Shown here: in pieces, positions 44,141 through 51,760 of the stretch
Position numbering within the stretch: position 1 is the first letter of the stretch
Layout: each line of letters begins with the position of its first letter
DNA from: Lachnospiraceae bacterium
GTDB lineage: Bacteria; Bacillota; Clostridia; Lachnospirales; Lachnospiraceae
NCBI GenBank assembly: GCA_022768465.1
Contig: JALELZ010000021.1
Span: 49,065-113,064 of the forward strand
Direction: 5' to 3'
Length of the DNA stretch: 64,000 nt
Notes under the pieces: generated by a model
The model's database searches: none
Seen by the model: the letters and a program-made list of their open reading frames with translations, nothing else
Told to the model about the DNA's origin: nothing
Position numbers and translations under genes: made by a program

Positions 44141-44578
44141 TCAGTCCTCCTTTCCTTCTGCTTCAGTGCTATCTGAAGCCTTTTCCGGCTCCTGCTCGGC
44201 CACAGTGTCAATTACCGCTTCTGCAGGTGCTTCATTATCAGCTTTTGCAGGTGCTGCTTCTGCTTGAGGTGCAGCTATAGTCTCTTCAGGTGTCTCTGCA
44301 GTCTGTGGTGCCGAGGCATTATCCTCTATTACATTGTAGATTCCGATCTTACCTACTGTAAGGCAGCCTTCATCTGCTCCGTCAACGCTGAAATTAATAA
44401 CAACGTTTTCTCCGTCAACATCAACTATTGTTCCGAAAAGTCCGTCTCTGAGCATTACATACATGCCGGGTCTGAGACTGTCCTGCAGCTGCTGCGCCTG
44501 CTGCTGATTCTTTTTGTTGCTCTTCATGATCCAAACGAACATGACAGCAAGTATTACTACATATGCTATTGAACCCAT
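44141..44578 (-). CDS. YajC-like membrane protein with Ala/Glu-rich tail (second of three)
   Basis: A 145-residue protein. Its N-terminal helix (AYVVILAVMFVWIMKSNKKN) is followed by a YajC-like domain (LRPGMYVMLRDGLFGTIVDV) and a disordered C-terminal tail of about 60 residues rich in Ala, Glu and Pro, which a normal YajC lacks. It lies between two other YajC-like genes. Confidence 0.72.
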   Translation of the reverse strand: MGSIAYVVILAVMFVWIMKSNKKNQQQAQQLQDSLRPGMYVMLRDGLFGTIVDVDGENVVINFSVDGADEGCLTVGKIGIYNVIEDNASAPQTAETPEETIAAPQAEAAPAKADNEAPAEAVIDTVAEQEPEKASDSTEAEGKED

Positions 44579-44608
44579 TATCTTCCTTTCAAAGCTGCGC
44601 TTTATCGT

Positions 44609-44872
44609 TTATTCTTCAGTTTTGTAAAATGCTTCCTTTGTGATCTCAACGATCGAGCCGCTCTGATCCGGGCTGAAGTCAACCTTGATAGTACCGTGAT
44701 CTGTAAGCTCATCAACAGTTCCTACCATTCCGTTTATGGTTTTAATGCGTGTGCCGTGCTGAAGCTTAGCAATGCCGGCTTCCTTGGCATCCTTGTTCTT
44801 TTTTTCCATGACCTTAGTGGTTATGAGCAATGCTCCGCATAAGGTCACGCCGATTATTAATGGGATAGTCAT
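44609..44872 (-). CDS. YajC-like small membrane protein (first of three)
   Basis: An 87-residue protein with an N-terminal membrane helix (PLIIGVTLCGALLITTKV) and a YajC-like domain (KLQHGTRIKTINGMVGTVDE), the closest of the three to canonical YajC. It is the first gene of the cluster. A TTGACA (minus, 44993-44998) lies about 120 bp upstream, with a weak TATTGT-like -10. Confidence 0.75.
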   Translation of the reverse strand: MTIPLIIGVTLCGALLITTKVMEKKNKDAKEAGIAKLQHGTRIKTINGMVGTVDELTDHGTIKVDFSPDQSGSIVEITKEAFYKTEE

Positions 44873-45090
44873 TAAATTTCCTCCTGAATCGTCCCTTTTT
44901 TACAATTTAAGATCTGCTCTCAAATCCTGCCTGTAACAGCTTTATCCACGCATAAATCCGCTTAAAAGCTTACAATATATACAGGCTCATTTTGTCAATG
45001 ATACGGTAGTTCACAAAATAAATCAAGTACGTCAAATTTATACAAAGTTACGATAAATAATTCTTTGCAAATACAAACTAATTCTGTGTG

Positions 45091-47349
45091 TCAGGCCTGC
45101 TTTATGGAAAGCGATATCCTATTCCTCGCCTCATCCACACTAAGCACTATAACTTCTACAATGTCCCCGACCTTAAGCACTTCGGATGGGTGCTTTATGT
45201 ACTTATCACATATCTCTGAAATATGCACAAGCCCGTCCTGGTGCACTCCGATATCCACAAATACACCAAAATCTATAACATTTCTGACCGTGCCCTTAAG
45301 CTTCATTCCCGGCTTAAGATCCTTAACATCAAGGACATCCTTTCTTAATACAGCAGGCGGAAGATCCTCTCTCGGATCTCTGCCCGGCTTCATAAGCTCC
45401 TTTATAATGTCCTTTAATGTCGGTACTCCTATACCAAGCTCAACTGCAAGCTTTTCTATGCCGTAAGCTTCTGCAAGTGCTGAAAGATCTGCGCCACTGC
45501 CGGCATTAACGGCATTAACGATTTCATCTGCATTTTCAGCATTTCCCGAACCTATGAGCTTAGCTTTAGATATTCCGAGCAGCTTCATAAGCGCCTCAGC
45601 AGCCTTGTAGCTTTCAGGATGAACTCCTGTATTATCAAGCGGTTCCTTGCTTTCCGGCACTCTCAAGAATCCGGCACACTGCTCAAAGGCCTTCGGTCCT
45701 AATTTCGGCACCTTCTTAAGCTGAGATCTCGATGTGAATTCTCCGTTTTCATCTCTGTATATAACGATGTTCTTTGCGGTTGTGCCGTTAAGCCCGGAAA
45801 CATAGGAAAGTAATGACGGCGATGCTGTATTTATATCTACTCCGACAGCATTAACACAGTCTTCGACTACTCCGCTGAGTGCTGCATCCAGCTCCTTTTC
45901 CGGCATATCATGCTGATACTGACCGACTCCGATGGCTTTAGGATCGATTTTAACGAGCTCTGCAAGCGGATCCTGCAGTCTTCTTGCTATTGATACCGCA
46001 CTCCTAAGGTTGACATCAAACTGCGGGAATTCCTCTGCGGCAAGCTTTGATGCTGAATAAACAGATGCTCCGGCTTCATTTACTATGGCATAGCTGATTT
46101 CTTTATATTTCCCTTCATTATTAAGACTCGCTATCAGCTCCGCTGCCATGCTTTCAGTCTCTCTTGAGGCTGTTCCGTTTCCGATCGCAATATGCTCGAC
46201 ACCATGCTTTTTTATCATTTTGCCGAGGATTTCTATACATTCCGCTTTTTTTCTGTCTCCATGTGTCGGATATACTACAGTTGTATCGAGAACCTTTCCT
46301 GTACCGTCTATAACGGCTACCTTGCAGCCCATTCTGTATCCGGGATCGAGTCCCATTGTCACATGTCCCTTTACCGGAGGCTGCATTAAAAGCGGCTTAA
46401 GGTTTAATGAAAAATTGTGTATAGCGCCCTCGCAGGCTGTGTCGGTAAGAGCTGCCCTTAATTCTCTTTCGACTGACGGCCATATAAGTCTGTCGAGACT
46501 GTCTAATGCTGCCGCACCTACAAACTCAGTGGCTGATGAGCCCTTTTTAAGCACCTCTCTCAACACTGTGACAAGCGCCTGATCGTGATCAAGCTCTATC
46601 TTTACCTTTAGAAATTTTTCCTTTTCGCCTCTGTTTACTGCAAGTATCTGATGTCCCTGTGCCTTTTTAAGCGGCTGACTGAATTCATAATACTGTCTGT
46701 AAACGGAGTCCTCATCGGTCGCTGCCTCTGCTGTAAGCATTCCCAGCTTCATCGCAAGTGCCTTCAGCTTTTTTCTGATTTCAGCATTATCTGAAATATT
46801 TTCAGCTATGATATCCGCAGCTCCGGTGAGAGCATCTTCTATAGTTTCAACTCCGTTTGCATTGCCGGTAATATTATCAGTAAATGCCTCTGCCAGGTCC
46901 TTAAGCTTCGGAAGCTCCTTTTCCTGCGTGAAAATACGTGCCGCAAGCGGTTCAAGCCCTTTTTCGCGCGCGATAGTTGCTCTTGTACGCCTCTTTTGCT
47001 TATACGGTCTGTACAGATCCTCAAGCTCAGACAGCATTTCCGCTTTATTGATATCCTTTTCAAGCTCAAGCGTGAGCTTTCCGAGCGCTTCAACTGCCTT
47101 TAATATCTCAGCTCGTCTTTCCTCTAACCTCCTTAAATATGTCAGCCTTTCTTCAAGCTTTCTGAGGCTGGTATCATCCATGGCTCCATGAGCTTCCTTA
47201 CGATATCTTGCGATAAACGGTATGGTATTGCCCTCGTCCATAAGCTTGATGACATTCGCCACATGCTCTTCCTTTTTTCCGAGCTCTTCGCTTATTAGCT
47301 TAACTATTCTGTCAATTGATGTATCCTGATTTTCTGTTATTTCCTGCAT
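45091..47349 (-). CDS. tex: Tex family RNA-binding transcription accessory protein
   Basis: A 752-residue cytoplasmic protein. In order: an N-terminal helical Tex domain (IPFIARYRKEAHGAMDD), a YqgF/RNase H-like domain (GLDPGYRMGCKVAVIDGTGK), helix-hairpin-helix repeats (GVDINTASPSLLSYVSGL), and a C-terminal S1 RNA-binding domain (GTVRNVIDFGVFVDIGVHQD, about 675-750). The family influences transcription and, in some hosts, toxin expression. It is divergent from the acetyltransferase gene and upstream of the YajC-like cluster. Confidence 0.96.
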   Translation of the reverse strand: MQEITENQDTSIDRIVKLISEELGKKEEHVANVIKLMDEGNTIPFIARYRKEAHGAMDDTSLRKLEERLTYLRRLEERRAEILKAVEALGKLTLELEKDINKAEMLSELEDLYRPYKQKRRTRATIAREKGLEPLAARIFTQEKELPKLKDLAEAFTDNITGNANGVETIEDALTGAADIIAENISDNAEIRKKLKALAMKLGMLTAEAATDEDSVYRQYYEFSQPLKKAQGHQILAVNRGEKEKFLKVKIELDHDQALVTVLREVLKKGSSATEFVGAAALDSLDRLIWPSVERELRAALTDTACEGAIHNFSLNLKPLLMQPPVKGHVTMGLDPGYRMGCKVAVIDGTGKVLDTTVVYPTHGDRKKAECIEILGKMIKKHGVEHIAIGNGTASRETESMAAELIASLNNEGKYKEISYAIVNEAGASVYSASKLAAEEFPQFDVNLRSAVSIARRLQDPLAELVKIDPKAIGVGQYQHDMPEKELDAALSGVVEDCVNAVGVDINTASPSLLSYVSGLNGTTAKNIVIYRDENGEFTSRSQLKKVPKLGPKAFEQCAGFLRVPESKEPLDNTGVHPESYKAAEALMKLLGISKAKLIGSGNAENADEIVNAVNAGSGADLSALAEAYGIEKLAVELGIGVPTLKDIIKELMKPGRDPREDLPPAVLRKDVLDVKDLKPGMKLKGTVRNVIDFGVFVDIGVHQDGLVHISEICDKYIKHPSEVLKVGDIVEVIVLSVDEARNRISLSIKQA

Positions 47350-47434
47350 ATATCCATCCTGTCCTTTTATAGGTTCTTTAAACCGTAATGCAATGTTACT
47401 TCATCATGCGCCCGCTTGCAAGAAAAATGCATAA

Positions 47435-47463
47435 TTGATAAATGCTGCAGGTGCTTATATACT
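47435..47463 (+). promoter_or_regulatory. promoter of the GNAT acetyltransferase gene
   Basis: -35 TTGATA (47435-47440), 17-nt spacer, -10 TATACT (47458-47463). A TCGTTG/CAACGA hairpin (47493-47507) lies in the leader. Confidence 0.7.
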
Positions 47464-47528
47464 GTTATCAACATTAATTCTAATGAAAGGACTCGTTGAT
47501 TCAACGATAAAATCACCATTAAAGCTAT

Positions 47529-48077
47529 ATGAACAAACTATCAAATTTCCTTATCAGAACCGCTAATTTAGATGACCTTAATGCAATTGCCGAAGTTGAG
47601 GCAAAATGCTTTCCGGCCGCAGAGGCAGCAACAAAAGAAGAATTCCGTGAGCGCCTCTCTTATTATAAAGATCACTTCTGGTTAATGTTTGCAGACTCCG
47701 ATGAATATAAGTCTGACATTGATGAAAATACTTCTGCCGCAAACCAAAAGCTTATCGCCTTTGTGGACGGAATGGTTACAGATGAACCGGATCTTACTGA
47801 TAACATGTATGAAAATGCATCCATGCATAATGAATCCGGCTCATGGCAAATGATTTTCGGCGTTAATACCTTGCCGAAATACAGAAAACACGGCTGTGCA
47901 GGACAGCTGATAGAAAGAGCTATAGCTGATGCCAAAAAGCAGGGCCGCAAGGGCCTGGTACTCACCTGCAAGGATAAGCTCATACATTACTATTCCAAAT
48001 TCGGTTTTGTAAATGAAGGTATCTCCAATTCGGTTCACGGCAATGTGATCTGGTATCAGATGCGACTTACATTTTAA
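47529..48077 (+). CDS. GNAT family N-acetyltransferase
   Basis: A 182-residue acetyltransferase with the GNAT fold: N-terminal IRTANLDDLNAIAEVEAKCF, the acetyl-CoA loop LPKYRKHGCAGQLIERAIAD (Arg-x-x-Gly-Cys-Ala version of the R/Q-x-x-G-x-G/A motif), and the C-terminal YYSKFGFVNEGIS. The substrate is unknown. The best SD-like sequence (AAAGGA, 47486-47491) is 37 nt before the ATG with a hairpin in between, so initiation is unusual. Confidence 0.9.
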   Translation: MNKLSNFLIRTANLDDLNAIAEVEAKCFPAAEAATKEEFRERLSYYKDHFWLMFADSDEYKSDIDENTSAANQKLIAFVDGMVTDEPDLTDNMYENASMHNESGSWQMIFGVNTLPKYRKHGCAGQLIERAIADAKKQGRKGLVLTCKDKLIHYYSKFGFVNEGISNSVHGNVIWYQMRLTF

Positions 48078-48141
48078 TTTGATTGTTATTTAACCGCCTG
48101 TATATTTTTCCGTATTATATTCACTAAAAAGGAACTTATTT

Positions 48142-48945
48142 ATGAAAATGACTATCCTTGGCACCGGCAATGCCAATGTAACCGAATGCTATAATACATG
48201 CTTTATATTAGAAGAAGCGTCTGAATATTTTCTTGTTGATGCAGGTGGCGGAAACGGAATACTAGAACAGCTGAAAAAAGCAAATATTAATCTCAATGAC
48301 ATTCATACCTTTTTCTGTACACATAAGCATCTTGATCATTTCTCAGGAATGCTTTGGATTATGCGAATGCTGCTGCAGGAAATAAATAAAGGTCGATATG
48401 AAGGAAATGCTATAATATACGGTCATGATGAGGTAATTGAGCTGTTAAAACTTTTTTCCGAGCGCCTGCTTCAGGAAAAGCTCACAAAGTATATCGGCGA
48501 CAGAATGCAGCTTATAGTCGTAGAAAACAGTGAGCATCGTGAGATCCTTGGAAAAGATATAACATTTTTTAACATAGAAAGCACCAAGGCAAAGCAGTTC
48601 GGTTTTTCAATGAAGCTTGATGATAAAGGAAGAAAACTCACCTGCTGCGGCGATGAGCCGTTCCGCGAATGTGAATTTGATTATGCTTTAAACAGCACCT
48701 GGCTTTTGCATGAAGCATTTTGTCTTTATTCAGAGCAGAACATTTTCAAGCCTTACGAAAAGCATCATTCTACTGTAAAGGATGCCTGTGAACTCGCAGA
48801 AAAACTGCATGTCAAAAATCTGCTCCTTTATCATACAGAGGATGAGAATATCAAACACAGAAAAGAACTGTATACTGCCGAAGGAAAACAATATTTTTCC
48901 GGACAGCTGTATGTACCTGACGATATGGAGAGCTTTGTTCTTTAA
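48142..48945 (+). CDS. metallo-beta-lactamase-fold hydrolase, RNase Z-like
   Basis: A 267-residue hydrolase: N-terminal MTILGTGNANVTECYNTCF, the metal motif THKHLDHFSG, and the C-terminal LLLYHTEDEN. It resembles RNase Z-fold proteins but is short of the tRNase Z exosite, so an ordinary small-molecule or RNA phosphodiesterase role is open. It starts 64 bp after the acetyltransferase on the same strand. Confidence 0.87.
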   Translation: MKMTILGTGNANVTECYNTCFILEEASEYFLVDAGGGNGILEQLKKANINLNDIHTFFCTHKHLDHFSGMLWIMRMLLQEINKGRYEGNAIIYGHDEVIELLKLFSERLLQEKLTKYIGDRMQLIVVENSEHREILGKDITFFNIESTKAKQFGFSMKLDDKGRKLTCCGDEPFRECEFDYALNSTWLLHEAFCLYSEQNIFKPYEKHHSTVKDACELAEKLHVKNLLLYHTEDENIKHRKELYTAEGKQYFSGQLYVPDDMESFVL

Positions 48946-49003
48946 TACATATAGCTATTTAAACTTTTAACAAGACTATTAATAGCTCCTGTACATAAAT
49001 ATT

Positions 49004-49030
49004 CCCGGCAATGCTTATTGCACTGCCGGG
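49004..49030. terminator. hairpin terminator, copy 1 of a repeated element
   Basis: CCCGGCAATGC and GCACTGCCGGG with TTATT as loop, one mismatch. It lies between the convergent hydrolase and toxin genes. Two near-identical hairpins are at 49651 and 62178. Confidence 0.75.
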
Positions 49031-49047
49031 AGCCTATTGTTTAAATA

Positions 49048-49314
49048 TCATTCGTATATTTCTCTTCTATGGCCGACTGAAAGAGCCAAAATTACTAACT
49101 TGCCGTCATCAATATGGCAAAGCAATCGATAATCACCTATTCTATACCGCCATTGTCCGCTCCTATTGGCAGTAAGTCCTTTTCCATGCTGTCGAGGATT
49201 ATCTGTCCCCATAAGATTCTTATCTATCCAGCCTTTGATCATTCGCTGAGTATATCTATCAAGCTTTTTAAACTCTTTTTCAAACCTAATTGTAACTTCT
49301 ATTGTATAGCTCAT
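49048..49314 (-). CDS. relE: RelE-like mRNA interferase toxin
   Basis: An 88-residue RelE/YafQ-type toxin. Typical core: TIRFEKEFKKLDRYTQRMI, then GTDNPRQHGKGLTANRSG and QWRYRIGDYRLLCHI, with basic and aromatic residues expected at the active surface, and the C-terminal ILALSVGHRREIYE. Its ATG overlaps the antitoxin stop (ATGA). Toxins of this family cleave mRNA on the ribosome. A truncated copy of its 3' end is found at 62224-62289. Confidence 0.92.
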   Translation of the reverse strand: MSYTIEVTIRFEKEFKKLDRYTQRMIKGWIDKNLMGTDNPRQHGKGLTANRSGQWRYRIGDYRLLCHIDDGKLVILALSVGHRREIYE

Positions 49315-49532
49315 ATATCCAACTCGCTCCACATTTCCGTGATAGGTCTGCTCTTTCTTCCTTCCTTTATATACTCACTATATGCATCTTTTGCGATTTC
49401 AATATCATATTCATCTTCTATTCGTTCAAAAAGAGCTCGTTTAAAAGCTTCTCCCAATGACATTGAATGAAGCTTTGCATAGCTTTCTGCTAATTTTTTC
49501 TCTTCTGCATTAAGTCTGATTGAAAAGCTCAT
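49311..49532 (-). CDS. relB: RelB-like antitoxin (DUF6290-type)
   Basis: A 73-residue ribbon-helix-helix protein: SFSIRLNAEEKKLAESYAKL is the DNA-binding part, and the acidic C-terminus (EDEYDIEIAKDAYSEYI) would wrap the toxin. It starts after an AGGAGGG site and overlaps the toxin gene by 4 bp, the usual order. The promoter upstream carries a palindrome over its -10, fitting autorepression. Confidence 0.9.
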   Translation of the reverse strand: MSFSIRLNAEEKKLAESYAKLHSMSLGEAFKRALFERIEDEYDIEIAKDAYSEYIKEGRKSRPITEMWSELDI

Positions 49533-49552
49533 ATTTTATAGCCCTCCTTTGT

Positions 49553-49586
49553 AGTACATTGTACTTCTTGATAAATTCTCTGTCAA
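49553..49586 (-). promoter_or_regulatory. toxin-antitoxin promoter with operator on the -10
   Basis: Minus strand: -35 TTGACA (49581-49586), 17-nt spacer, -10 TACAAT (49558-49563). The 13-bp palindrome AGTACATTGTACT (49553-49565) covers the -10. Confidence 0.8.
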
Positions 49587-49650
49587 TTCATTTTCTATGA
49601 ATATATATTTAACATTTGAAGCTATATATCACTTTAAAATTTCTGTGTAG

Positions 49651-49683
49651 AAAACCGGCAATGCTTCTTGCATCGCCGGTTTT
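49651..49683. terminator. hairpin terminator, copy 2 of a repeated element
   Basis: AAAACCGGCAATGC and GCATCGCCGGTTTT with a TTCTT loop. Bidirectional by its flanking A and T runs. Sits 24 bp past the small gene's stop. Confidence 0.75.
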
Positions 49684-49707
49684 TCAAATATCGCAACTAT
49701 TAAATTA

Positions 49708-49956
49708 TCAATGCTCTATTTTTTCATTAGTAACAAATTCAAGTATCCTTCCTATATCGTCTGGATCTTCCACTCTTACTTCTATCTCTTTAATATCACT
49801 TTTAGCTCCCACAAGCTTTGTAAGTGCCACATATTTGCAGAGCTTAGACTTAAGGTTTAATATATCTCCCTGATCTGTAACCAGTTCAACCTTTCCCCTG
49901 CAGTCATTTACTGCATCCATAAAGCCCTCAACATCCTTGATATTATAAAATGTCAT
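49708..49956 (-). CDS. small conserved-looking protein of unknown function
   Basis: An 82-residue acidic protein without signal or membrane segment. It reads as one small alpha/beta domain (YNIKDVEGFMDAVNDC, VELVTDQGDILNLKSKLCKY, IKEIEVRVEDPDDIGRIL). I recognise no established family. The start has an AGGTAATGACAT-type site, and the gene ends at a terminator. It lies upstream of the toxin-antitoxin operon on the same strand but is separated from it by the terminator and a promoter. Confidence 0.7.
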   Translation of the reverse strand: MTFYNIKDVEGFMDAVNDCRGKVELVTDQGDILNLKSKLCKYVALTKLVGAKSDIKEIEVRVEDPDDIGRILEFVTNEKIEH

Positions 49957-50222
49957 ATGTCATTACCTCCAATATTTTGACCATATCGCATTTAAAGCTA
50001 ATGCTTTCAATAAAATTCATACTGCAACACTATAATCCATAAATCATATACATTGAACCAAGAATTTTTGAAAGTGCTTTTGAGAAAATCTCAAAACATC
50101 AGATAATTAAATGCCGAATAAACATGCAAGGAAAGGGATTATGCAAAATCTATCCGGCATTTGATATATGCTTAAAGCAATCATGCTTATGCGGTATGCA
50201 TTATTGCGTTAAGTATTTATAA

Positions 50223-50930
50223 TTATTCGATTCCAAGGTACATTTTCTGAACATATTCGCTTGATAATAGTTCTTCACTGGTTCCCTGTCCTCTTATCAT
50301 TCCCTGCTCGAGAATATATGCTCTGTCAACTATTTTTAATGTTACGTTAACATTCTGCTCAACAAGCAGAACTATAACACCTTCTTTTGACAAACCTTTA
50401 AGTGTTCTGAATACGTCTAAAACAACTGCCGGTGCCAAACCCAGGGATGGCTCATCAACAAGCATCAGCTTAGGTTCAGACATAAGGCCTCTTGCTATGC
50501 CCAGCATCTTTCTTTCCCCGCCACTCATAAGGCCTGCATCCTGATTTACTCTTTCACCTAATCTTGGAAAAAGTGCCATTACCTTGTCAAGTAATTCACT
50601 CTTTTTCCCCTTATCGCGAATATTCAATGCACCCATAAGCAGATTTTCTTTTACAGTCATAGTTGGAAACAGATTTCCTCCGTCTGTAATAAAGCTTATT
50701 CCTGCATCATGAATATATTTCATTGACTTATTTTCAAGATGCTCATCATTAAATATGATCTGACCGCTCTTTGGTCTTATCATTCCGCTAATAGCACGCA
50801 TGGTAGTGGTTTTACCAGCTCCGTTTGGCCCGACTATTGCAACAAACTCACCTTCTTTTATCTCACAGCTTACATCCCATAAGACATCAAGCTTTCCATA
50901 ACCTGCACAAACATTGTCTAACTTAAGCAT
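50223..50930 (-). CDS. livF: branched-chain amino-acid-type ABC transporter ATPase LivF
   Basis: A 235-residue ABC ATPase: Walker A GPNGAGKTT, C-loop LMSGGERKMLGIARGL, Walker B LMLVDEPSLGL, H-loop within LLVEQNVNV, typical of LivF. It is the last gene of the HAD-livH-livM-livK-livG-livF operon. Confidence 0.94.
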   Translation of the reverse strand: MLKLDNVCAGYGKLDVLWDVSCEIKEGEFVAIVGPNGAGKTTTMRAISGMIRPKSGQIIFNDEHLENKSMKYIHDAGISFITDGGNLFPTMTVKENLLMGALNIRDKGKKSELLDKVMALFPRLGERVNQDAGLMSGGERKMLGIARGLMSEPKLMLVDEPSLGLAPAVVLDVFRTLKGLSKEGVIVLLVEQNVNVTLKIVDRAYILEQGMIRGQGTSEELLSSEYVQKMYLGIE

Positions 50931-50947
50931 GATTTTACCTCGCCGAC

Positions 50948-51667
50948 TTAATCTTCCTTGCCGAGATAGCTCTCAATAACTACCGGATTGCTGAGAACTT
51001 CTTCCGGCGTTCCTTCTGCAATCTTTTCTCCAAAGCTGATAACGATTACCCTATCACATGTACTTGTTATGAATTTCATTACATGCTCTATACAGATTAT
51101 GGTTACTCCGCTGTCTCTTATCTGTTTTACCAAAGCAATGAAATCAGGGAGCTCTGCTGTAGTAAGTCCTGCCGCAATCTCATCCAGTAATAAAAGCTGA
51201 CATTTTGTTGCCAAAGCTCTTGCAAGCATAAGTCTTTTTGCCTGCATCGTGTTAAGAGTTTCCGCTACGGTGTCATGTGCTACGGCGAACCCAACTTCAT
51301 CAAGCAAATCATGTGCCTTTTTATCGATATCGATATTTTTAACATCAGCTCCGCCGTATACTATTGCAGTTTTAACATTTTCCAATGCGGTCATTTTTGG
51401 AAAAGCTCGAACGATCTGAAATGTTCGTGCTATTCCTTTTTTACATAATTCATATGACGGTACACCTGTAATGTCTTCATCATTATAAAAAATTTTTCCC
51501 TCGGTAGGAGTGTAAAATCCGGATATACAGTTTAAGAATGTAGTCTTTCCGGCTCCATTGGGTCCTATGATGCCAAGGATCTCGCCTTTATTAACCTCCA
51601 GCGATACATTATTTACAGCTGTAAGTCCGCCAAATCTCTGCGTAACTCCTTCTGTTCGTAATATCAC
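50948..51667 (-). CDS. livG: branched-chain amino-acid-type ABC transporter ATPase LivG
   Basis: A 239-residue ABC ATPase: Walker A GPNGAGKTT, Walker B LLLLDEIAAGL, H-loop IEHVMKF, and the GIARTFQIVRAFPKMTALEN block typical of LivG. The signature loop, however, reads TLNTMQAKRLMLARAL, so the usual LSGGQ (or LSYGQ) is replaced by LNTMQ, a non-canonical form. It is 17 bp upstream of livF. Confidence 0.92.
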   Translation of the reverse strand: MILRTEGVTQRFGGLTAVNNVSLEVNKGEILGIIGPNGAGKTTFLNCISGFYTPTEGKIFYNDEDITGVPSYELCKKGIARTFQIVRAFPKMTALENVKTAIVYGGADVKNIDIDKKAHDLLDEVGFAVAHDTVAETLNTMQAKRLMLARALATKCQLLLLDEIAAGLTTAELPDFIALVKQIRDSGVTIICIEHVMKFITSTCDRVIVISFGEKIAEGTPEEVLSNPVVIESYLGKED

Positions 51668-51697
51668 GATCGGCGCTCCTTTCCTTTTTTATTTCCT

Positions 51698-51736
51698 CCG
51701 GTCACCGCCTATATAAACATAAAAGACAATGACCGG
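51698..51736 (-). other. hairpin between livK and livG
   Basis: A perfect 7-bp stem TGACCGG/CCGGTCA with a 25-nt loop, between the binding-protein stop and the livG start. It has no T-run and may protect the 3' end of the binding-protein message. Confidence 0.5.
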
Positions 51737-51760
51737 TGGTAAATCAACTTTTAATTAATC

